NCBI GenBank assembly: GCA_947096075.1
Contig: CAMUQE010000023.1
Coordinates: 1-17,807, forward strand
Direction: 5' to 3'
DNA length: 17,807 nt
DNA from: Veillonella parvula
Lineage (GTDB): Bacteria; Bacillota; Negativicutes; Veillonellales; Veillonellaceae
A program made the position numbers and the translations under genes. The notes under the pieces are model-generated. The model did not search any database. It had not been told where the DNA came from and worked only from the letters and a program-made list of their open reading frames with translations. How positions within the stretch are numbered: position 1 is the stretch's first letter; every line of letters starts with the position of its first letter. This document shows positions 14,094 to 17,807 of this stretch, piece after piece.

Positions 14094-14429
14094 TTAAGCT
14101 CTTTCTTTAACTACTACTGTTACGTGGCTAGTACGTTTCAAAATTTTGAAAGCTTGACCACGGGAACGAGGATGAATGCGTTTTAATGTAGGGCCTTGAT
14201 CAATGAAGATCTCGGATACGTAAAGATTGTCAACATTCATATCGAAATTATGTTCAGCGTTTGCGATTGCAGAACGCATAACTTTTTCTACTACATCAGC
14301 GCCAACTTTCGGAGTGAACTTCAAGATGGCAAATGCTTCGCCGATGTTTTTACCGCGCACTAAATCTGCAACGATACGGATTTTACGAGGCGCGATTCGG
14401 ATATGTCTAGCGATTGCTTTTGCTTCCAT
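14094..14429 (-). CDS. rplV: 50S ribosomal protein L22
   Basis: L22 sends a beta hairpin into the exit tunnel, near the macrolide site. The 111-residue protein starts MEAKAIARHIRIAPRKIRIV and has ADLVRGK, the AIANAEHNFDMN segment and the hairpin region with ILKRTSHVTVVVKE at the C-terminus; GPTLKRIHPRSRGQAFKI is the family signature. Length is normal, with no insertion in the hairpin of the kind linked to macrolide resistance. It lies 13 bases after rpsS. Confidence 0.98.
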   Translation of the reverse strand: MEAKAIARHIRIAPRKIRIVADLVRGKNIGEAFAILKFTPKVGADVVEKVMRSAIANAEHNFDMNVDNLYVSEIFIDQGPTLKRIHPRSRGQAFKILKRTSHVTVVVKERA

Positions 14430-14442
14430 GTATTATTTCCTC

Positions 14443-14724
14443 CTATTTTTTGCCTGTAGATTTTTCGTCCTTACCATGACCTCTATAAGTACGTGTAGGA
14501 GCGAACTCACCTAATTTATGACCTACCATATCTTCTGTAATGAATACAGGTACATGTTTGCGACCATCATGCACAGCAATTGTGTGGCCTACAAAACTTG
14601 GGATAATAGTAGAGGCACGGGACCAGGTTTTTACAACTTTCTTTTCGTTAGTTTCGTTTAAAGCTTCAACTTTCTTAAGCAAATGATCTGCTACGAAAGG
14701 GCCTTTTTTAATAGATCTGGACAC
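14443..14724 (-). CDS. rpsS: 30S ribosomal protein S19 (GTG start)
   Basis: S19 forms a pair with S13 on the 30S head and contacts the A-site finger bridge. The 93-residue product is standard: (M)SRSIKKGPFVADHLLKKVEA, then VKTWSRASTIIPSFVGHTIA, VHDGRKHVPVFITEDMVGHK and LGEFAPTRTYRGHGKDEK. The start codon is GTG at 14724 with GAAAGGAG about 8 bases upstream. It follows rplB by 23 bases. Confidence 0.98.
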   Translation of the reverse strand: MSRSIKKGPFVADHLLKKVEALNETNEKKVVKTWSRASTIIPSFVGHTIAVHDGRKHVPVFITEDMVGHKLGEFAPTRTYRGHGKDEKSTGKK

Positions 14725-14747
14725 TATTTTATCTCCTTTCCTTTATC

Positions 14748-15578
14748 CTATTTTGTACGACGTTTAATGATTAAGCTATTAGAAGCTTTTTTCTTGTCGC
14801 GAGTTTTAACACCATGTGCTGGTTTGCCCCAAGGTGTAACAGGATGTTTACGACCAACAGGAGATTTACCTTCACCACCACCATGTGGATGGTCACAAGG
14901 GTTCATTACAACACCACGGTTGCCAGGGCGAACACCCATCCAACGATGACGACCAGCTTTACCGATTACAAGGTTGCTATGGTCAGCGTTACCAACAACA
15001 CCAACAGTTGCACGGCACTCTTGACGAACACGACGCATTTCACCAGATGGTAAACGAAGAATAGCGTAGCCATTATCTTTACCCATCAATTGAGCAGATG
15101 TACCAGCGGAACGAACGATTTGACCACCTTTACCGATTTTCAATTCGATATTGTGGATTTGTGTACCATCTGGAATATTAGCCAATGGTAAGCAGTTACC
15201 AGGTTTAATATCGGACTCAGGACCAGAGAATACAACGTCACCAACTTTTAGACCGTTAGGAGCTAAAATGTAGCGTTTTTCACCATCAGCGTAGTTAAGC
15301 AAAGCGATACGAGAAGAACGGTTAGGATCATACTCGATTGTTGCTACTTTAGCTGGAATATTATCTTTAGTACGTTTGAAGTCAATAATACGGTATTGAC
15401 GTTTGTGACCGCCACCTTGGTGACGAACTGTCATTTTACCAGTATTGTTACGACCACCTTTTTGAGAAATCTTAGCGAGCAAGGATTTTTCTGGTTTGCT
15501 TGCTGTGATTTCGTCGAAGGCGGATACTGTCATAAACCGGCGACCAGCGGAGTACGGTTTAAATGATTTAATTGCCAT
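14748..15578 (-). CDS. rplB: 50S ribosomal protein L2
   Basis: L2 is essential for subunit association and peptidyl transferase. The 276-residue product has MAIKSFKPYSAGRRFMTVSA, the RNA-binding OB and SH3-like core (GRNNTGKMTVRHQGGGHKRQ, YRIIDFKR) and the highly conserved C-terminal loop GVRPGNRGVVMNPCDHPHGG with GGEGKSPVGRKHPVTPWGKP, including the His of the HPHGGGEG motif that lies close to the catalytic centre. Full length, 26 bases after rplW. Confidence 0.98.
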   Translation of the reverse strand: MAIKSFKPYSAGRRFMTVSAFDEITASKPEKSLLAKISQKGGRNNTGKMTVRHQGGGHKRQYRIIDFKRTKDNIPAKVATIEYDPNRSSRIALLNYADGEKRYILAPNGLKVGDVVFSGPESDIKPGNCLPLANIPDGTQIHNIELKIGKGGQIVRSAGTSAQLMGKDNGYAILRLPSGEMRRVRQECRATVGVVGNADHSNLVIGKAGRHRWMGVRPGNRGVVMNPCDHPHGGGEGKSPVGRKHPVTPWGKPAHGVKTRDKKKASNSLIIKRRTK

Positions 15579-15604
15579 TAGTGGGCCTCCTTACAACTAG
15601 ACTC

Positions 15605-15889
15605 TTAGACACCTTCAAAGAATTCAATGGATTCGCCAGCTTTTAAGGTCACGATAGCTTTTTTGTAATCGCTACGTTTACCTTGTGTACGACCCATGCG
15701 TTTAGTTTTACCTAAAACACGAATAGTAGCTACTTTTTCTACTTTTACATTGAAGATTTTTTCAACTGCTTGACGGATTTGCACTTTATTTGCAGTTAAA
15801 GGCACACGGAAAGTGTATTTGCCTTCTTCCATAAGCATAGTGGATTTTTCGGTAATAACCGGGCGGATTAGTACATCATGTAATTGCAT
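15605..15889 (-). CDS. rplW: 50S ribosomal protein L23
   Basis: L23 lies at the tunnel exit and is the docking point for trigger factor and the signal recognition particle. The 94-residue product has MQLHDVLIRPVITEKSTMLM, then KYTFRVPLTANKVQIRQAVE, KIFNVKVEKVATIRVLGKTK and the end KKAIVTLKAGESIEFFEGV. The RPVITEKS motif and the loop FNVKVEKV are diagnostic. Its ATG overlaps the rplD stop by one base (TAATG). Confidence 0.98.
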   Translation of the reverse strand: MQLHDVLIRPVITEKSTMLMEEGKYTFRVPLTANKVQIRQAVEKIFNVKVEKVATIRVLGKTKRMGRTQGKRSDYKKAIVTLKAGESIEFFEGV

Positions 15890-16512
15890 TATCCGAGCAC
15901 CTCCTCGATTTTTGCGACAGCGCCTTTAGTAATGAAGAGCTTATCGTAATGAAGAAGATCGAAAATGTTCATACCTTCGCAAGCCAAAGCTTTTACACCT
16001 TGAATGTTGCGAGCGGAACGTTCAACATTTACATCACCTTCAGTGATGAACAATACTTTTGCATCACCAACGTTGAAGCTGTTAATAATGTTCAACACTT
16101 CTTTTGTTTTAGGAGCTGCTAATGTGATTTCTTCCAAAACGTATAATTCGCTATTATTCACTTTATCGCTAAGAGCAGATTTAACTGCTAAACGTCTAGC
16201 CTTACGAGGCATAGCTTTGTAATAGCTGCGAGGTTGTGGACCAAATGTAGTACCACCACCAATCCAGATTGGGGAGCGGCTGGAGCCTGCACGAGCACGG
16301 CCAGTACCTTTTTGTTTCCAAGGTTTGCGGCCACCGCCACGAACCATACCTCTAGTTTTTGTTGCATGTGTGCCGAGACGTTCGTTAGACAATTGACGAA
16401 CTACGGCTTGATGCATTACGGCTTCGTTAACTTCAACGCCGAATACTGCATCGTTTAACTGTATTTCACCGACTTTAACGCCGGATTGATTATATGTTGC
16501 TACTGTAGGCAT
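15889..16512 (-). CDS. rplD: 50S ribosomal protein L4
   Basis: L4 reaches into the exit tunnel with a long loop and, in E. coli, represses its own S10 operon by binding the leader. The 207-residue product has MPTVATYNQSGVKVGEIQLN, the loop KTRGMVRGGGRKPWKQKGTG with RARAGSSRSPIWIGGGTTFG, and the C-terminal globular part ending TKGAVAKIEEVLG. The tunnel loop is intact, with no obvious insertion or deletion. Whether it regulates this operon is unknown; no E. coli-type S10 leader was recognised. Confidence 0.98.
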   Translation of the reverse strand: MPTVATYNQSGVKVGEIQLNDAVFGVEVNEAVMHQAVVRQLSNERLGTHATKTRGMVRGGGRKPWKQKGTGRARAGSSRSPIWIGGGTTFGPQPRSYYKAMPRKARRLAVKSALSDKVNNSELYVLEEITLAAPKTKEVLNIINSFNVGDAKVLFITEGDVNVERSARNIQGVKALACEGMNIFDLLHYDKLFITKGAVAKIEEVLG

Positions 16513-16538
16513 TACATAATCCTCCTTTCGACAAATGA

Positions 16539-17180
16539 TTATTTAACAGGTTTAACCGTGTTGCGAACCATAACCAAGCTACCTTTAGCGCCTGGGATAC
16601 CACCTTTAACCAATAAAAGGTTACGTTCAGCATCAACTTTCACAACGGATAAGCGTTGTACGGTAACTCTGTAACCACCCATTTGTCCAGGGAGTTTTTT
16701 ACCTTTGTATACCTTACCGCCGCCACCGGAGATCATAGGACCGATGGAACCAGGTTCACGGTGAGATTTAGAACCATGAGTTTCAGGACCACGGGAGAAG
16801 TTATGGCGTTTAATTGTGCCAGCAAAACCCTTACCTTTACCTGTACCCACTACGTCCACCAATTCACCTTCTGCGAAGATATCAGCCGCCAGAGTTTGGC
16901 CTACTGTGTAGTCAGCTGCATTAGCTACGCGAACTTCGCGAAGATATTTCACTGGAGCTACGCCAGCTTTGTCGAACTGACCTTTTACAGGTTTTGTTAA
17001 ATGTTTTTCTTTAATGGAACCATAACCAATTTGTACTGCTTCGTAGCCGTCTGTTTCTACAGTCTTTACGCGCACTACAACGCTTGGGGTAGTTTCCACT
17101 ACTGTTACAGGAACTAATTGGCCTTCAGCTGTGAAGACTTGTGTCATTCCTAATTTTTTACCCAAAATAGCTTTAGACAT
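16539..17180 (-). CDS. rplC: 50S ribosomal protein L3
   Basis: L3 is an early-assembly protein that sends a finger to the peptidyl transferase centre. The 213-residue product begins MSKAILGKKLGMTQVFTAEG and contains VDVVGTGKGKGFAGTIKRHN followed by FSRGPETHGSKSHREPGSIG, the family's tight loop, then GKVYKGKKLPGQMGGYRVTV. Length and motifs are typical. It follows rpsJ by 12 bases and rplD comes 26 bases later. Confidence 0.98.
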   Translation of the reverse strand: MSKAILGKKLGMTQVFTAEGQLVPVTVVETTPSVVVRVKTVETDGYEAVQIGYGSIKEKHLTKPVKGQFDKAGVAPVKYLREVRVANAADYTVGQTLAADIFAEGELVDVVGTGKGKGFAGTIKRHNFSRGPETHGSKSHREPGSIGPMISGGGGKVYKGKKLPGQMGGYRVTVQRLSVVKVDAERNLLLVKGGIPGAKGSLVMVRNTVKPVK

Positions 17181-17192
17181 TATCGCACCTCC

Positions 17193-17504
17193 TTATAGTT
17201 TTATTTCAATAGATACACCAGCTGGTAAATCTAAACGAGTGATAGCATCTACTGTTTTCGAATTTGGTTCAAGAATATCGATTAAGCGTTTATGTGTACG
17301 CATTTCGAATTGTTCACGAGAATCTTTATTTACGTGTACAGAACGAAGAATTGTGAAGATATTCTTTTCTGTTGGCAATGGAATCGGACCAGATACCATA
17401 GCGCCATTTCTTTTTGCAGTGTCTACGATCTTAGCAGCGCTTTGATCGAGAGCTTTGTGGTCGTATGCCTTAAGGCGAATACGGATTTTTTGCTGTTTAG
17501 CCAT
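17193..17504 (-). CDS. rpsJ: 30S ribosomal protein S10
   Basis: S10 is a 30S head protein that also works with NusB in transcription antitermination. The 103-residue product is standard: MAKQQKIRIRLKAYDHKALD, then SAAKIVDTAKRNGAMVSGPI, PLPTEKNIFTILRSVHVNKD, SREQFEMRTHKRLIDI and the C-terminal LDLPAGVSIEIKL. It is the first gene of the S10 block. Its AGGAGG site (17516-17521, 11 bases before the ATG) lies inside a possible short leader ORF that ends 2 bases ahead of it. Confidence 0.98.
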   Translation of the reverse strand: MAKQQKIRIRLKAYDHKALDQSAAKIVDTAKRNGAMVSGPIPLPTEKNIFTILRSVHVNKDSREQFEMRTHKRLIDILEPNSKTVDAITRLDLPAGVSIEIKL

Positions 17505-17506
17505 TA

Positions 17507-17551
17507 TTAATAATTCCTCCTGTCGTCCATTTCGTGAATGGGCTGCTCCAT
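17507..17551 (-). CDS. Possible 14-codon leader ORF coupled to rpsJ
   Basis: On the minus strand GGAGGAG (17559-17565) stands 7 bases before an ATG at 17551. The frame reads MEQPIHEMDDRRNY and stops with TAA at 17507-17509, leaving 2 bases before the rpsJ ATG. The rpsJ ribosome binding site falls within its last codons. Strong site, good spacing and near-abutment to rpsJ suggest that ribosomes may translate it and either feed or block rpsJ initiation. The peptide is not one I recognise. It may equally be a chance frame in the leader; no conservation data are available. Confidence 0.4.
   Translation of the reverse strand: MEQPIHEMDDRRNY
17516..17521 (-). promoter_or_regulatory. rpsJ ribosome binding site, inside the leader ORF
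   Basis: AGGAGG on the minus strand, 11 bases before the rpsJ ATG at 17504. A small hairpin (17537-17541 pairing with 17527-17531, 5-base loop) lies just before it. The site is two in-frame Arg codons of the possible leader ORF, so translation of that ORF would pass over it. Confidence 0.7.
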
Positions 17552-17593
17552 AGAAATTCTCCTCCGCAGAGGCAACCTTCTACTTCATAGTTT

Positions 17594-17638
17594 AAAAACA
17601 CAACACGAGAGCGGCATTATCTGCCGCTCTGAGTGCTG
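17594..17638 (-). terminator. Rho-independent terminator after tuf
   Basis: On the minus strand a 9-base-pair GC-rich stem (17622-17630 pairing with 17608-17616, loop 17617-17621) is extended by a second 6-base-pair arm (17633-17638 with 17601-17606, one wobble) across a small internal loop, and is followed by TGTTTTT. It begins 50 bases past the tuf stop. It should end or attenuate the str-operon transcript before the S10 block. No clear sigma-70 promoter was found between it and rpsJ, so partial read-through is possible. Confidence 0.88.
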
Positions 17639-17688
17639 CATATATTGTGCTCAACGCATTTATTCTACGATGAGCATAAAAGATTAAA

Positions 17689-17807
17689 TTAACCTTCGAT
17701 TGCTGTTACTACGCCAGCGCCTACTGTATGGCCACCTTCGCGGATCGCGAAACGAAGACCTTCTTCGATAGCGATTGGAGTAATCAATTCGATTTCCATT
17801 GTTACGT
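17689..17807 (-). CDS. tuf: Elongation factor Tu, C-terminal end (runs off the window)
   Basis: EF-Tu brings aminoacyl-tRNA to the ribosomal A site. Only the last 39 residues are present: VTMEIELITPIAIEEGLRFA, then IREGGHTVGAGVVTAIEG and a TAA stop. The stretch IA.EEGLRFAIREGG.TVGAGVV is the invariant end of domain 3 in bacterial EF-Tu. It lies directly upstream of the S10 block, the standard str-S10 junction (rpsL-rpsG-fusA-tuf-rpsJ). Confidence 0.97.
   Translation of the reverse strand, partial: VTMEIELITPIAIEEGLRFAIREGGHTVGAGVVTAIEG

Noticed and set aside
9905..15053. Many open frames of 60-170 codons on the plus strand, some over 100 codons (for example 12960-13475)
   Set aside because: They lie antisense to well-identified ribosomal-protein genes, have low-complexity or Phe/Cys/Thr-rich translations typical of antisense frames, and lack convincing ribosome binding sites.
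1..17807. Mobile elements, CRISPR arrays, tRNA or rRNA genes, phage or toxin-antitoxin genes
   Set aside because: None seen. The region is tightly packed with vertically inherited housekeeping genes and shows no repeats, transposase-like frames or composition breaks by eye.

Overview
The window is one long run of genes on the minus strand, read from high to low coordinates. It is the conserved str-S10-spc-alpha ribosomal-protein superoperon, from the end of tuf to rplQ, followed after a terminator by the ECF vitamin-transporter energizing module (ecfA1-ecfA2-ecfT) and the start of truA. Gene order, strong AGGAGG-type ribosome binding sites, fairly low GC and the coupling of rplQ to ecf-truA point to a Firmicute-lineage bacterium. 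The protein sequences feel most like the Negativicutes, probably Veillonella or a close relative. That placement is inference and was not tested by any search.

Layout in order of transcription. Positions 17807-17689 hold the C-terminus of elongation factor Tu. At 17638-17594 is a strong intrinsic terminator. A short leader follows (17593-17505) that contains a possible 14-codon upstream ORF. Positions 17504-12479 are the S10 block: rpsJ, rplC, rplD, rplW, rplB, rpsS, rplV, rpsC, rplP, rpmC, rpsQ. Positions 12454-5336 are the spc block and its extension: rplN, rplX, rplE, rpsN (long zinc-free type), rpsH, rplF, rplR, rpsE, rpmD, rplO, secY, adk (short-LID type), map, infA, rpmJ. Positions 5312-3112 are the alpha block: rpsM, rpsK, rpoA, rplQ. 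There is no rpsD between rpsK and rpoA; that spot holds a 70-base gap with a promoter-like extended -10. A terminator at 3101-3065 closes the superoperon. After an AT-rich spacer with TATAAT boxes come ecfA1, ecfA2, ecfT and truA (partial), which overlap one another.

Almost every product works in translation. The ribosomal proteins build both subunits, EF-Tu and IF-1 act in elongation and initiation, RpoA is the RNA polymerase alpha subunit, SecY is the export channel, methionine aminopeptidase trims nascent chains and adenylate kinase balances adenine nucleotides. The ECF module powers vitamin or metal uptake through S-components encoded elsewhere, and TruA modifies tRNA.

This is an ordinary housekeeping region, and I found no new multi-gene system. 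Points worth a second look are the leader ORF coupled to rpsJ, the missing rpsD with a candidate rpoA promoter in its place, the zinc-free S14 in the main operon, the Asn/Thr-rich tail on EcfA1, and several genes whose ribosome binding sites imply GTG or TTG starts. No gene-free stretch exceeds 300 bases; the longest is about 285 bases, between rplQ and ecfA1.
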